From contig NZ_SMKL01000001.1 in assembly GCF_004348545.1 (NCBI RefSeq), positions 124,001 through 188,000 of the forward strand: a stretch of DNA of 64,000 nucleotides, read 5' to 3'. This document shows positions 47,485-57,009 of this stretch, one piece after another. Below the pieces are notes generated by a model. That model was not told the DNA's origin. It saw only the letters and a list, made by a program, of their open reading frames with translations, and searched no databases. The translations under genes and the position numbers were made by a program. Positions within the stretch are counted from its first letter, which is position 1; each line of letters begins with the position of its first letter. Source of the DNA: Jiangella ureilytica (GTDB lineage Bacteria > Actinomycetota > Actinomycetes > Jiangellales > Jiangellaceae).

Positions 47485-49365
47485 TCACTCCTGCCGGATG
47501 TGGTCGGCGACCAGTCGGCTGGACGTCCCGACGACGGTGAGGGCGGCGATGATCGCGGCGGCGACGACGGCCGCGCCCATGAGCAGCACCCCCTGCCGCC
47601 ACGGCGCCTCGCCCATGTCGGTGCCGAGCTGCAGGTACGTGCTGCCGGCGAACAGCCCGCTGACGATCGCCGCGACGCAGCCCAGGCCGGTGGGGAGCGC
47701 CGCCTCGAGCCACTGGGCGCGGCGCAGCACGCCCGGCGGGGTGCCGACCAGGCGCAGCGAGACGAGCTCGCGCCGCCGGGCGACGGCGCGGTCGACGGCG
47801 GCGACGGCGAAGGTCAGCAGCCCGATCGAGAGGACGACGGCGGCCAGCGTCCAGACGACGGCGCGCAGGTCGCCGACGAAGTCGTAGTACTCGAGGTCGG
47901 TGTGCGTCGAGGGCGCCAGGCCGGCGGTCTCCAGCTGCTCGTAGAGGTCGTGGCCCGGCTCCGCCAGCACCACCAGGGTGGTGTCGGTGCCGGCGAGCGC
48001 CGCCTCGACGCCCGGGGTGCCCGGCGGGACCAGCAGGTCGGCCCAGAGCGGGCGCAGGTCCCAGTTGGGCTGGCCGGAGTGGGCGCGGTCGCTGCCGATG
48101 ACCTGAGGGCCGTCGACCGCGACCTCGACCGGCTCGCCGACGGGGACGCCGTCGCTCACCGCCTGCAGGGCCGCGGTCTCGGGCGGGTCCTGGTCGTGGA
48201 CCCACTGGGAGACGAGCGCGGAGACCCGGCCGTCGACGCAGTCGGGGACGGCCGGAGCGAACGCGCGCAGCTCGTCGCAGGTGGCGACCAGCGCGGTGAT
48301 CGGGAACGGTTCGCCGCCCCAGCCGGGGATCTCGACGGTGCCGGTCAGGACCGGGAACGCGAAGGTCTCGCGGACGCCGTCGATGGCCTCGACCTGCCGG
48401 TGGGCGTCGTCGAGCCGGTCGCCCGGCACGGTGACGGCGGCGCGCTGCCCGTTCTCGACGTGGTCGGCGGCCGCGACGTACTGGGACGTCTCCTCGAACG
48501 CGACCAGCACCGCGCGGGCGCCGATGACCAGGAACAGGCCGACCATGAGCGCCGCGATGACCCGGGTCGCGGCGGCGGGCTGCGCCTGGAGCCGGCGGGC
48601 GGCGAGCGTCGCCGTCGGTCCGGAGAACGTGCGCAGCAGCAGGTCGGCGACCAGCCGGACGAAGACGGGGACGATCGCGACGATGCCGACGGCCACCAGG
48701 CCGATCCCGGTCAGCAGCACGGTGACCTCGACATCGGTGATGACGAAGTCGTCGTTGGCGCGCCGGACCAGCAGGCACACGACCAGCCCGGCGGCCAGCG
48801 GTGCCGCCCGCCAGGGGGAGGGACGGCGCGCGTCGGCTCGGCGGGCCCGCTCGACGGCCCGGCGCGGGTCGAGCCCCTGCGGCAGGACGGCGACGGCGGT
48901 CGTGACCACCGGCATGCCGACGGCGACGACGGCCCAGGCCGGCGGCGGCGGGGCGTACCCCGTCAGCGGCCACAGCACGAGCGTCAGCACGGCCCCGGCC
49001 GCGGTGCCCGCCGCCGCGACCAGACCGGCCTCGGCGGCCGCCACCGCCCGGGTCTGGCCCGCCGACAGCCCGAGCAGCCGCAGGTTCGCCAGCCGGCGGT
49101 CGCGCAGCTGCGCCGAGAGCCGTCCGACCGTGGCGGCCAGCACGAACACCGGCAGCGCCACGGCGCCGACGACGGCGGCCATCAGCCGGCCGACCTCCTG
49201 GTCGTCGAACGCGGCGGTGCCGCCCATGCGGCCGTGGGCGACCGCCCACACCGTCAGCAGGACCGCCGTGCCGACGGCGCTGGTGGCCAGCACCGCCAGT
49301 GAGCGGGCCCGCCGGCCGGGCGAGCCCCACGCCAGCCGGGCGCCGAGTGCGACGGCCGCCCTCAC
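47485..49365 (-). CDS. FtsX/MacB-like ABC transporter permease
   Basis: This is a 626-residue membrane protein with two FtsX-type modules. N-terminal helices (SLAVLATSAVGTAVLLTVWAV; VVGAVALPVFVLAATVGRL) and a central helix pair (AATRVIAALMVGLFLVIGARAVL) precede a large extracellular region (about residues 300-480). The C-terminal helices are LRAVVWTLAAVVLSIGLLTFAVAAVD and GVLLMGAAVVAAAIIAALTVV. With its ATPase it is likely to act in export or peptide sensing. It is last in a PadR-ATPase-permease operon. Confidence 0.85.
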   Translation of the reverse strand: MRAAVALGARLAWGSPGRRARSLAVLATSAVGTAVLLTVWAVAHGRMGGTAAFDDQEVGRLMAAVVGAVALPVFVLAATVGRLSAQLRDRRLANLRLLGLSAGQTRAVAAAEAGLVAAAGTAAGAVLTLVLWPLTGYAPPPPAWAVVAVGMPVVTTAVAVLPQGLDPRRAVERARRADARRPSPWRAAPLAAGLVVCLLVRRANDDFVITDVEVTVLLTGIGLVAVGIVAIVPVFVRLVADLLLRTFSGPTATLAARRLQAQPAAATRVIAALMVGLFLVIGARAVLVAFEETSQYVAAADHVENGQRAAVTVPGDRLDDAHRQVEAIDGVRETFAFPVLTGTVEIPGWGGEPFPITALVATCDELRAFAPAVPDCVDGRVSALVSQWVHDQDPPETAALQAVSDGVPVGEPVEVAVDGPQVIGSDRAHSGQPNWDLRPLWADLLVPPGTPGVEAALAGTDTTLVVLAEPGHDLYEQLETAGLAPSTHTDLEYYDFVGDLRAVVWTLAAVVLSIGLLTFAVAAVDRAVARRRELVSLRLVGTPPGVLRRAQWLEAALPTGLGCVAAIVSGLFAGSTYLQLGTDMGEAPWRQGVLLMGAAVVAAAIIAALTVVGTSSRLVADHIRQE

Positions 49366-50036
49366 CGGACGGTCGCCGTTCGGCTGGAGTCGATGGCGCC
49401 GTCGCGCATCAGCACGAGGTCGTCGAAGTGCGACGCGACCAGGTTGTCGTGCGTCACGACCAGCAGCGTCGCGCCGATGCGCCCGCTCAGCGCCACCATG
49501 GCGTCGAGGACCGCCTCGGCGTTGACGGTGTCGAGCGACCCGGTGGGCTCGTCGGCCAGCACCACGCGCGGCTCGTGCACGAGCGCCCGGGCGACGGCCG
49601 CGCGCTGCGCCTGTCCGCCGGAGACCGCGCCGGTGCGCGAGTCGGCGACGTCGGCGACCCCGAGCTCGCCGAGCAGCTCCAGCGCGCGGCCGCGGGCCGC
49701 GGCCCGCCCGGCGCCGAGCAGCTGCAGGGGCAGCATGACGTTCTCGGCGAGGGTGAGCTCGGGCACGAGGTCGCCGAACTGGAAGACCACGCCCAGCCGC
49801 TCCAGCCGAAGCCGGCTGCGCTCGCGGTCGCTCAGCCCGGTCACGTCCTGCCCGTCCAGGAGGATCCGGCCGTGATCGGGTACCAGCACGCCGGCCAGGC
49901 AGTGCAGCAGGCTGGACTTGCCCGACCCGGACTGGCCCATCAGCGCCGTGCGCGATCCCGGTGCGAGCGTGAGGCTCACGTCGCGCAGCGCCGTGGTGGC
50001 GCCGTAGGTGAGGGTGACGCCGTCAGCCTCGAGCAT
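49362..50036 (-). CDS. ABC transporter ATP-binding subunit, LolD/MacB type
   Basis: This is a 224-residue ATPase. Walker A is GQSGSGKSSLLH, the signature SGGQAQRAAVARAL, Walker B VVLADEPTGSLDT and the H-loop VVTHDNLVASHFDD. It matches the MacB/LolD class that pairs with FtsX-type permeases. It overlaps both neighbours: the PadR gene by 14 bases and the permease by four bases. The substrate is unknown; antimicrobial-peptide handling is common for this class. Confidence 0.93.
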   Translation of the reverse strand: MLEADGVTLTYGATTALRDVSLTLAPGSRTALMGQSGSGKSSLLHCLAGVLVPDHGRILLDGQDVTGLSDRERSRLRLERLGVVFQFGDLVPELTLAENVMLPLQLLGAGRAAARGRALELLGELGVADVADSRTGAVSGGQAQRAAVARALVHEPRVVLADEPTGSLDTVNAEAVLDAMVALSGRIGATLLVVTHDNLVASHFDDLVLMRDGAIDSSRTATVR

Positions 50037-50577
50037 CGTCGTCTCCCTCCCGAGCCGCCACGAGCTGCTCGCGGACGGCGCCGAGTCGCGCCCCGGACTC
50101 CTCGATCCAGCGCAGGTCGGCGTCGAGATGGGCCAGCTCGTACGTGACGGCCAGCAGCTCCGGGCCGGTCGACCCGCGGCGCTGGGCCTGCAGGGCGCGC
50201 ATGCGGGTCAGGTGCGCCTCGCGCTGGCGGGCCAGCACATCGGCGGGGTCGCGGCCGGACAGCAGCGCGACGGTGACCCGCGCGTGCAGCGTGCCCGCGG
50301 CCGACGCCTCGGGCGGCTCCGGCGCGAACACCCACTCGTCGACGACGCCGACGCCCTGGGCCGTGATGCGGTAGAGCCGGCGGTCGGGGCCGTGGCCGGA
50401 CTCGACCTCGACCTGGTCGGCCAGCCCGTCGCGGGTGAGGCGGGCCAGCGTCGAGTAGACCTGCCCGAAGGCGAGCGGCCGCCGTCGGGCGAACCACCGG
50501 TCGTAGTTCTGCTTCAGCGTGTAGCCGTACGCCGGGCCGGGCTCGAGCAGCGCGAGCAGCGTCGTGGAGGTGCTCAT
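50023..50577 (-). CDS. PadR-family transcriptional regulator
   Basis: This is a 184-residue regulator. The N-terminal winged helix is STTLLALLEPGPAYGYTLKQNYDRWFARRRPLAFGQVYSTLARLTRDGL. The C-terminal coiled-coil dimerisation helix contains LARQREAHLTRMRALQAQRR. It is first in the operon with the ABC genes. A three-part palindromic site just upstream of its start is the expected autoregulatory operator. The inducer is unknown. Confidence 0.92.
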   Translation of the reverse strand: MSTSTTLLALLEPGPAYGYTLKQNYDRWFARRRPLAFGQVYSTLARLTRDGLADQVEVESGHGPDRRLYRITAQGVGVVDEWVFAPEPPEASAAGTLHARVTVALLSGRDPADVLARQREAHLTRMRALQAQRRGSTGPELLAVTYELAHLDADLRWIEESGARLGAVREQLVAAREGDDDARG

Positions 50578-50586
50578 GCCGGGCGA

Positions 50587-50618
50587 CTATACACCAGGCG
50601 TATACGCCGAGAGTATAG
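50587..50618. promoter_or_regulatory. PadR operator with three evenly spaced half-sites
   Basis: CTATAC (50587-50592), GTATAC (50600-50605) and GTATAG (50613-50618) are separated by exactly seven bases each. The outer two are reverse complements and the centre is a palindrome within GGCGTATACGCC. The minus-strand -10 TATAGT overlaps the left element, eight bases before the padR ATG. The site lies between divergent padR and ftsK. Confidence 0.7.
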
Positions 50619-50711
50619 GTGACTCGATTCGGCAGGGTTCGGACATTTCGCTCGACGCGCCGGGACTCGTGTGACTGAAGATGCGACTGTGTCAGATGTA
50701 GTGTGATCTCC

Positions 50712-53258
50712 ATGGCGACCCGTACCGCTCAGTCACGGTCGCGTAGCTCGTCGGGTACGACCACCACACGGCGTACCCCGGCTCGCGGCCGCAAGCGTCG
50801 CGCACCCGAGCCACCCCCGCCACCACCGCCGGAGCCGAGCCTCGTCGCCCAGTTCCTCGGCGGCATCGGCCGGATGATCGTCGGCATCTGGATGGGCATC
50901 GCCCACCTGGTCGGCGGCACGGCGCGCAGTGTGGGGCGCACCGCCACCAGCCTCGAGGCCTCGCAGCGCCGCGACGGCGTGGGGCTGTTCCTCATCGGGA
51001 CGGCGTTCATCGCCGCCGCGTCGGTGTGGTGGACGCTCGACGGCCAGGTCTACGAGGCCGTCTACCAGGGCATCGCCGGCGCCATCGGCACCGGCGCCTA
51101 CGTCGCGCCGGTGCTGCTGATGATGGCCGCCTGGCGCACGCTGCGCCACCCCGACCGCAACGGCCCCGGCGGCCGGCAGGTCATCGGCTGGGTCTGCCTG
51201 GCCCTGGGCACGCTCGGCCTGGCGCACATCGCAGGCGGCATGCCGCGCCCGGTCGACGGCCAGATCGCCATGGAGCGGGCCGGCGGCGCCATCGGCTACG
51301 TCTCGTCCACGATCCTCGCCGACCTGCTGACGGTGTGGGTGGCCGGCCCGCTGCTGGGCCTGCTGACGCTGTTCGGCGTGCTGGTCATCACCGGCATCCC
51401 GCTGTACGAGGTCACCGCCCAGCTGCAGGCGGCCGCCGTCGTCGTCGGGGGCTGGCTGGGCTTGCGCCGTCCCGAGGAGGGCGACGAGAACGGCGCCGGG
51501 CGCCGCGACCGCATGGCGCCCACCGACGACGAGCCGTACGACTCGCCGGTGCTGCGCGACAAGCCGAAGCGCAAGCGGCGCGAGCCGGCACCGGACGAGT
51601 CCGACGCCGACACCGCGGAGCTGGCCGGCCTCGGCTCCGAGGCCGACGATGCCGACGCCCCGACGGAGCCGTCCGTCGTCGCCCGCGAGCTGCGCAAGCG
51701 GAAGAAGGGCGCCGCGGCCGACGGCCCGGCCGAGCCGCCGCCGCACACGCCGATCCCGCAGCGGGTCGAGCAGCTGGCGCTGTCCGGCGACATCACCTAC
51801 ACGCTGCCGTCGAGCGACCTGCTCCGGCAGGGCAGCCCGCACAAGGCGAAGTCGGCCGCGTCGGACCAGGTGGTCGACGCGCTCATGGGCGTGTTCGATC
51901 AGTTCAACATCGACGCCGTCGTCACCGGCTACACCCGCGGCCCGACGGTCACCCGGTACGAGGTCGAGCTCGGCACCGCGGTCAAGGTCGAGCGGGTCAC
52001 GGCGCTGTCGAAGAACATCTCCTACGCCGTGGCCAGCGCCGAGGTGCGCATCCTGTCGCCCATCCCGGGCAAGTCGGCGATCGGCATCGAGATCCCGAAC
52101 TCCGACAAGGAGATCGTGAGCCTGGGCGACGTCATGCGCTCGCCGGTGGCCCGCAAGGACCACCACCCGATGATCGCCGGGCTCGGCAAGGACGTCGAGG
52201 GCGGCTTCGTCGTCACCAACCTGGCGAAGATGCCGCACCTGCTGGTCGCCGGCGCCACCGGCTCGGGCAAGTCGAGCTTCATCAACTCGATGATCACGTC
52301 GGTGCTCATGCGGGCCACGCCCGACGAGGTCCGGCTGATCATGGTCGACCCCAAGCGGGTCGAGCTGTCGGCGTACGAGGGCATCCCGCACCTCATCACG
52401 CCGATCATCACCAACCCGAAGAAGGCGGCCGAGGCGCTGCAGTGGGTCGTGCGCGAGATGGACATGCGCTACGACGACCTCGCCAACTTCGGCTTCCGGC
52501 ACGTCGACGACTTCAACAAGGCCGTCCGCGCCGGCAAGGTCAAGGCCCCCGAGGGCAGCGAGCGGGTGCTGACGCCGTACCCGTACCTGCTGGTCATCGT
52601 CGACGAGCTGGCCGACCTCATGATGGTGGCCCCGCGCGACGTCGAGGACTCCGTCGTCCGCATCACCCAGCTGGCCCGCGCGGCCGGCATCCACCTGGTG
52701 CTCGCGACGCAGCGGCCGTCGGTCGACGTCGTCACCGGCCTCATCAAGGCCAACGTGCCGTCGCGGCTGGCGTTCGCGACGTCGTCGCTGGCCGACTCCC
52801 GGGTCATCCTCGACCAGCCGGGCGCGGAGAAGCTGGTCGGCCAGGGCGACGGGCTGTTCCTGCCCATGGGCGCCAGCAAGCCGATCCGCGTGCAAGGCGC
52901 CTGGGTCACGGAGTCCGAGATCGCCGCCGTCGTGGGCCACTGCAAGGAGCAGCTCGAGCCGACCTACCGCGAGGACGTCACCGCCGCCGCGGGCGCGTCG
53001 AAGCGCGAGGTCGACGAGGACATCGGCGACGACCTCGACCTGCTGTGCCAGGCGGCCGAGCTGGTCGTCAACACGCAGTTCGGCTCGACGTCGATGCTGC
53101 AGCGCAAGCTGCGCGTCGGGTTCGCGAAGGCCGGCCGGCTCATGGACCTCATGGAGAGCCGCGGCATCGTCGGCCCGTCCGAGGGCTCGAAGGCCCGCGA
53201 CGTGCTGATCAAACCCGACGAGCTCGACGAGGTGCTGGACGCGCTGCGTGGCGACTGA
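50712..53258 (+). CDS. ftsK: DNA translocase FtsK/SpoIIIE
   Basis: FtsK pumps chromosomal DNA through the division septum. The protein, about 848 aa, has a basic N-terminus and four membrane helices (about residues 50-230). A charged linker (DNPKRKRREPAPDESDAD-type) follows. The motor domain has Walker A GATGSGKSSFINS and Walker B LLVIVDELADLMMV, then the C-terminal gamma winged helix (QRKLRVGFAKAGRLMDLMESRGIVGPSEGSKARDV). ATG at 50712 is seven bases after TAGTGT; GTG at 50703 is an alternative. It overlaps the next gene by 11 bases. Confidence 0.95.
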   Translation: MATRTAQSRSRSSSGTTTTRRTPARGRKRRAPEPPPPPPPEPSLVAQFLGGIGRMIVGIWMGIAHLVGGTARSVGRTATSLEASQRRDGVGLFLIGTAFIAAASVWWTLDGQVYEAVYQGIAGAIGTGAYVAPVLLMMAAWRTLRHPDRNGPGGRQVIGWVCLALGTLGLAHIAGGMPRPVDGQIAMERAGGAIGYVSSTILADLLTVWVAGPLLGLLTLFGVLVITGIPLYEVTAQLQAAAVVVGGWLGLRRPEEGDENGAGRRDRMAPTDDEPYDSPVLRDKPKRKRREPAPDESDADTAELAGLGSEADDADAPTEPSVVARELRKRKKGAAADGPAEPPPHTPIPQRVEQLALSGDITYTLPSSDLLRQGSPHKAKSAASDQVVDALMGVFDQFNIDAVVTGYTRGPTVTRYEVELGTAVKVERVTALSKNISYAVASAEVRILSPIPGKSAIGIEIPNSDKEIVSLGDVMRSPVARKDHHPMIAGLGKDVEGGFVVTNLAKMPHLLVAGATGSGKSSFINSMITSVLMRATPDEVRLIMVDPKRVELSAYEGIPHLITPIITNPKKAAEALQWVVREMDMRYDDLANFGFRHVDDFNKAVRAGKVKAPEGSERVLTPYPYLLVIVDELADLMMVAPRDVEDSVVRITQLARAAGIHLVLATQRPSVDVVTGLIKANVPSRLAFATSSLADSRVILDQPGAEKLVGQGDGLFLPMGASKPIRVQGAWVTESEIAAVVGHCKEQLEPTYREDVTAAAGASKREVDEDIGDDLDLLCQAAELVVNTQFGSTSMLQRKLRVGFAKAGRLMDLMESRGIVGPSEGSKARDVLIKPDELDEVLDALRGD

Positions 53259-53907
53259 GGCACCAGTCCCGGCATCCGTCCTGACGGAGGAGCGGCCGCG
53301 CGGCGAGGTGCGCGCAGCCGTCCTGCTGCTGCACGGCGGGCGTTCGGAGAGCCGCGAGCCGGTGCGGGCCCGGCAGCCGTCGGTGCTGCGGCTGCGGCCG
53401 TTCGCCGGTGCGCTGCGCCGGGCCGGCGGGCCGCTGGGCCTGACGGTGTGGCGGCTGCGGTACGCGATCCGCGGCTGGAACGGGGCTGAGGAGTCGCCGC
53501 TGGCCGACGTGCGCTCGGCCCTGTCGGCAGTGCGCTCGCGCGATCCCGGGATCCCGATCGCGCTGGTCGGCTACTCGATGGGCGGACGGTCAGCCATCCG
53601 CGCGACGGGGGAGCAGGCGGCCGGCGCGGGCGTCGTCGCCGTCGCCGGGCTGGCGCCGTGGCTGACGCCGTCGGAGACGCCGTCGATGCTGGCCGGGCGG
53701 CACGTGCTGCTCATGCACGGCACCGCCGACACCACGACCGACCCGCGGGCGACGGCGTCGTTCGCGGCCGGTCTCGACGGCGTGGCCGCGTCGGTGCGCT
53801 ACGTCGCGGTGCCCGACGACGGGCACGCGATGCTGCGCCGCCCGTTCCTGTGGCACCGCGAGGTGACCCGGTTCGTCCTGGCGCGTACCGGGCTGGCGGT
53901 AGAGTAG
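53248..53907 (+). CDS. Alpha/beta-hydrolase-fold protein
   Basis: This is a 219-residue hydrolase-fold protein. [25 protein letters not shown] contains the oxyanion [17 protein letters not shown] is the nucleophile elbow, and [12 protein letters not shown] and PDDGHAM supply the acid and histidine. It resembles dienelactone-hydrolase-like or acyl-transfer proteins. GTG at 53248 is inside the 3' end of ftsK, so it is coupled to it. The substrate is unknown. Confidence 0.8.
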   Translation: MATEAPVPASVLTEERPRGEVRAAVLLLHGGRSESREPVRARQPSVLRLRPFAGALRRAGGPLGLTVWRLRYAIRGWNGAEESPLADVRSALSAVRSRDPGIPIALVGYSMGGRSAIRATGEQAAGAGVVAVAGLAPWLTPSETPSMLAGRHVLLMHGTADTTTDPRATASFAAGLDGVAASVRYVAVPDDGHAMLRRPFLWHREVTRFVLARTGLAVE

Positions 53908-53915
53908 CCGCCGAC

Positions 53916-55331
53916 ATGAGTAGGCATTCCGTCGCGATCGTCACGCTCGGCTGCAGCCGCAACGAGGTCGACTCCGAAGAACTGGCCGGCCGCCTCGACG
54001 CCGACGGCTTCGAGCTCGTCGACGACCCCGCGTCCGCCGAGACCGTCCTCGTCAACACCTGCGGCTTCGTCGAACAGGCCAAGAAGGACTCCGTCGACTC
54101 CCTGCTGGCCGCCGCCGACCTCAAGGCGACCGGCGCCACCAAGGCCGTCGTCGCCGTCGGCTGCATGGCCGAGCGGTACGGCGTCGAGCTGGCTTCGGAG
54201 CTGCCCGAGGCCGACGCGGTGCTGGGCTTCGACGACTATGCGGCGATCGGGGAGCGGCTGCGGGGGATCCTCGGCGGCGGCGCGCACGTGTCGCACGTGC
54301 CCCGCGACCGGCGCAAGCTGCTCCCCGTCACTCCGATCGAGCGGCAGGCCGCGGCGTACGCGGCGCCCGACCTGCCCGCCGGCATGTCGCCGGCGTCGGG
54401 GCCGCGGGCGGTGCGGCGGCGGCTCGACGGCGGCCCCATGGCGCCGCTGAAGCTGGCCAGCGGCTGCGACCGCGCCTGCACGTTCTGCGCCATCCCGATG
54501 TTCCGCGGCTCCTTCCTGTCGCGCCGCCCGTCCGACGTGCTGGCCGACGCCCGCTGGCTGGCCGGGCAGGGCGTGCGCGAGCTGTTCCTGGTCAGCGAGA
54601 ACTCCACGTCGTACGGCAAGGACCTCGGCGACCTCCGGCTGCTCGAGACGCTGCTGCCGGAGCTGGCCGCCGTCGACGGCATCGAGCGGGTGCGGGTGTC
54701 GTACCTGCAGCCGGCCGAGATGCGCCCGACCCTGGTCGAGGCCATGCTGTCCACGCCCGGCGTCGTTGCGTACTTCGACCTCTCCTTCCAGCACGCCAGC
54801 ACGCCGCTGCTGCGCCGCATGAAGCGGTTCGGCGGAACGTCGTCGTTCCTCGAGTTGATCCAGACCGTTCGGGACCGGGTGCCGTCGGCCGGGATCCGCT
54901 CCAACGTCATCGTCGGCTTCCCCGGCGAGACCGAGGACGACGTCGCCGAGCTCGAGTCGTTCCTCACCCAGGCCCGCCTCGACGTCGTCGGCGTGTTCGG
55001 CTACTCCGACGAGGACGGCACCGAGGCGGCGTCGTTCGACGGCAAGCTCGACGCCGACGAGATCTCCGAGCGGGTCGAGCGCGTCAGCGATCTGGTCGAG
55101 GAGCTGGTCGCCCAGCGGGCCGAGGACCGCGTCGGCGAGACCGTCTCCGTCCTGGTCGAGTCCGTGGGTCCCGACGGCGTCGTCGAGGGCCGGGCGGCGC
55201 ACCAGGGACCCGAGGTCGACGGCACGACGACGGTGTCCGGCGTGCGTGCCGCGGTGGGCGACCTCGTCACGGCGACCGTCACCGGCAGCGACGGTGCGGA
55301 CCTCGTCGCCGTGCCTCTCGACGTGCCCTGA
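53916..55331 (+). CDS. rimO: Ribosomal protein S12 methylthiotransferase RimO
   Basis: RimO adds a methylthio group to Asp89 (E. coli numbering) of S12. The 471-residue radical-SAM enzyme has the N-terminal MTTase cysteines in [13 protein letters not shown] (Cys13), NTCGFVEQ and VGCMAE. The SAM cluster motif is [13 protein letters not shown] (Cys184, 188 and 191). The C-terminal TRAM domain begins near [18 protein letters not shown]. It is in the conserved order rimO-pgsA-cinA-clgR. Confidence 0.95.
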   Translation: MSRHSVAIVTLGCSRNEVDSEELAGRLDADGFELVDDPASAETVLVNTCGFVEQAKKDSVDSLLAAADLKATGATKAVVAVGCMAERYGVELASELPEADAVLGFDDYAAIGERLRGILGGGAHVSHVPRDRRKLLPVTPIERQAAAYAAPDLPAGMSPASGPRAVRRRLDGGPMAPLKLASGCDRACTFCAIPMFRGSFLSRRPSDVLADARWLAGQGVRELFLVSENSTSYGKDLGDLRLLETLLPELAAVDGIERVRVSYLQPAEMRPTLVEAMLSTPGVVAYFDLSFQHASTPLLRRMKRFGGTSSFLELIQTVRDRVPSAGIRSNVIVGFPGETEDDVAELESFLTQARLDVVGVFGYSDEDGTEAASFDGKLDADEISERVERVSDLVEELVAQRAEDRVGETVSVLVESVGPDGVVEGRAAHQGPEVDGTTTVSGVRAAVGDLVTATVTGSDGADLVAVPLDVP

Positions 55332-55388
55332 TCCCCTTCCCTCGTGGGACTCTCCGCAGCCCGGGACCTCGCGGTCGGCCGCGGGGCT

Positions 55389-55394
55389 TAGCCT
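55389..55394 (+). promoter_or_regulatory. Putative leaderless -10 of pgsA
   Basis: TAGCCT lies exactly six bases before the GTG at 55401. No ribosome-binding site is visible in between. Confidence 0.5.
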
Positions 55395-55400
55395 TGCCCC

Positions 55401-55976
55401 GTGGCCGAACCCTCGACCGTCCCGCCCAGCCCGTGGAACATCGCGAACGGGCTCACCGTCGCCCGCGTGTTCCTGGTGCCGGTGTTCGGCTGGCTGCTGC
55501 TGCGCGAGGGCGGTGACGACGACCCGTCCCGCATCGCCGCGTTCGTCGCGTTCGGGGTCGCCATGCTGACCGACCAGGTCGACGGCGCGCTCGCCCGCCG
55601 GCACGGGCTGGTCACCGACTTCGGCAAGATCGCCGACCCGATCGCCGACAAGGCGCTCACCGGCATGGCGTTCGTCGGGCTCTCCATCCTCGGCGAGCTG
55701 CCCTGGTGGGTGACGGCGGTCGTGCTGGTTCGCGAGTGGGGCATCACGGCGCTGCGGTTCGCCGTCATCCGCTACGGCGTCATGGCCGCCAACCGCGGCG
55801 GGAAGCTCAAGACCGCGCTGCAGACGCTGGCGCTCGGCCTCTACATCCTGCCGCTGCCCGGCTGGTTCGACCCGGTCGAGATCACCGTCATGGCGGTCGC
55901 CGTCATCGTCACCGTCGTCACCGGCATCGACTACGTGCTGTCGGCCATCCGGCTGCGGCGCAACGCGACGTCGTGA
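55401..55976 (+). CDS. pgsA: CDP-diacylglycerol-glycerol-3-phosphate 3-phosphatidyltransferase
   Basis: PgsA makes phosphatidylglycerol phosphate, a phospholipid precursor. The 191-residue membrane protein has the CDP-alcohol phosphotransferase motif in TDQVDGALARRHGLVTDFGKIADPIADK (DGxxAR-x8-GxxxDxxxD, residues about 59-81). Hydrophobic helices follow (MAFVGLSILGELPWWVTAVVLV; ITVMAVAVIVTVVTGIDYVL). It overlaps cinA by four bases. Order and length match actinobacterial pgsA. Confidence 0.93.
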   Translation: MAEPSTVPPSPWNIANGLTVARVFLVPVFGWLLLREGGDDDPSRIAAFVAFGVAMLTDQVDGALARRHGLVTDFGKIADPIADKALTGMAFVGLSILGELPWWVTAVVLVREWGITALRFAVIRYGVMAANRGGKLKTALQTLALGLYILPLPGWFDPVEITVMAVAVIVTVVTGIDYVLSAIRLRRNATS

Positions 55977-56470
55977 GCCGGACCGGCTCGCCGGCCGATG
56001 CCGCCGTCGTCGCCGCGGTGGTCCGCCGGTTGATCGCGGACGGGCGGACGGTGGCCGCCGCCGAGTCGCTGACCGGCGGCCTGGTCTGCGCCGCCCTCAC
56101 GTCGGTGCCGGGCTCGTCCGCCGTCGTGCGCGGGGGAGTCGTGGTGTACGCGACGGACCTCAAGGCCGCTCTCGCCGGGGTGCCGGAGGCGGTGCTTGAA
56201 TCGGACGGGCCGGTCGCGGCGTCCACCGCGGCGGCCATGGCGTCCGGCGTGCGGGAGCGGCTGGGGGCCGACGTCGGCCTGGCGACCACCGGCGTGGCCG
56301 GGCCGGACGCGCAGGACGGCCACCCGCCGGGCACGGTGCACGTGGCGGCGGCGACGGCCGACGGTGTGCGGGTGCGGTCCTTCACGGGTGCGTCGGCGCT
56401 GCCGGGCGGTCGCGAGGACGTGCGGGCGGCGACGGTCGCCGAGGTCCTGGCACTGCTGTCCGAGGTCTGA
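55973..56470 (+). CDS. cinA: CinA C-terminal domain: nicotinamide-nucleotide amidase
   Basis: This is a 165-residue stand-alone CinA C-terminal (PncC) domain, which deamidates nicotinamide mononucleotide. AAAESLTGGLVCAALTSVPGSSAVVRGGVVVYATDLK and TTGVAGPDAQDGHPPGTVHVAAA are the family motifs. The N-terminal MoaB-like domain of full CinA is absent, as is usual here. GTG at 55973 overlaps the pgsA stop. It is followed by the ClgR-like gene. Confidence 0.9.
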   Translation: MSRTGSPADAAVVAAVVRRLIADGRTVAAAESLTGGLVCAALTSVPGSSAVVRGGVVVYATDLKAALAGVPEAVLESDGPVAASTAAAMASGVRERLGADVGLATTGVAGPDAQDGHPPGTVHVAAATADGVRVRSFTGASALPGGREDVRAATVAEVLALLSEV

Positions 56471-56641
56471 GACGCGGACTCGATGGCGGGGAATCTCCGG
56501 GCGTGGCGAGACGTTCCATACTCCGAGATGAATTCTTCTGTGCACCCCGTCTTTCCCGGCGAGGCTGGAAACGCAAACGTACGAATCAGAAGGTACGGTG
56601 GACTCAAGCACAGTCGAGACGAATCGCGAGAGGGGTAGCCG

Positions 56642-56953
56642 ATGGTTCTCATCAGACGGCTCGTCGGCGATGTCTTGAGGCGTCGCCGGATCGAGCAGGG
56701 CCGCACCCTTCGCGAGATCTCGGCAACGGCGCGCGTGAGTCTCGGGTACCTCTCCGAGGTCGAGCGTGGCCGCAAGGAAGCCTCGTCTGAGCTGCTCGCA
56801 GCCATCTGCGAGGCACTCGACCTGCCGATGTCCGAGGTGCTGCGCGAGGTCAGCGACGAGATGATGCGCGTCGAGGCGGCGGCGGTGGGTGCGCTCACCG
56901 AGCTGCGTCCTCGCGAGTCCGCCCGGCCACGCGACGTCGTCAGGGTCGGCTGA
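56642..56953 (+). CDS. clgR: ClgR-like XRE-family regulator
   Basis: This is a 103-residue helix-turn-helix protein. [51 protein letters not shown] is the classic ClgR/PopR DNA-binding domain. In actinobacteria ClgR activates clp protease and stress genes and is itself turned over by Clp. The ATG has GAGAGGGG upstream. It follows cinA after 171 bases containing ACGCAAACGTACGAATC near 56571, which may be its own binding site. The symbol follows conserved position and domain. Confidence 0.85.
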   Translation: MVLIRRLVGDVLRRRRIEQGRTLREISATARVSLGYLSEVERGRKEASSELLAAICEALDLPMSEVLREVSDEMMRVEAAAVGALTELRPRESARPRDVVRVG

Positions 56954-57009
56954 CGCTGCTGCCGGAGTCCACGTCCCGGCGGGAGCCTGCACCGGAGTTC
57001 CGCGACGCC

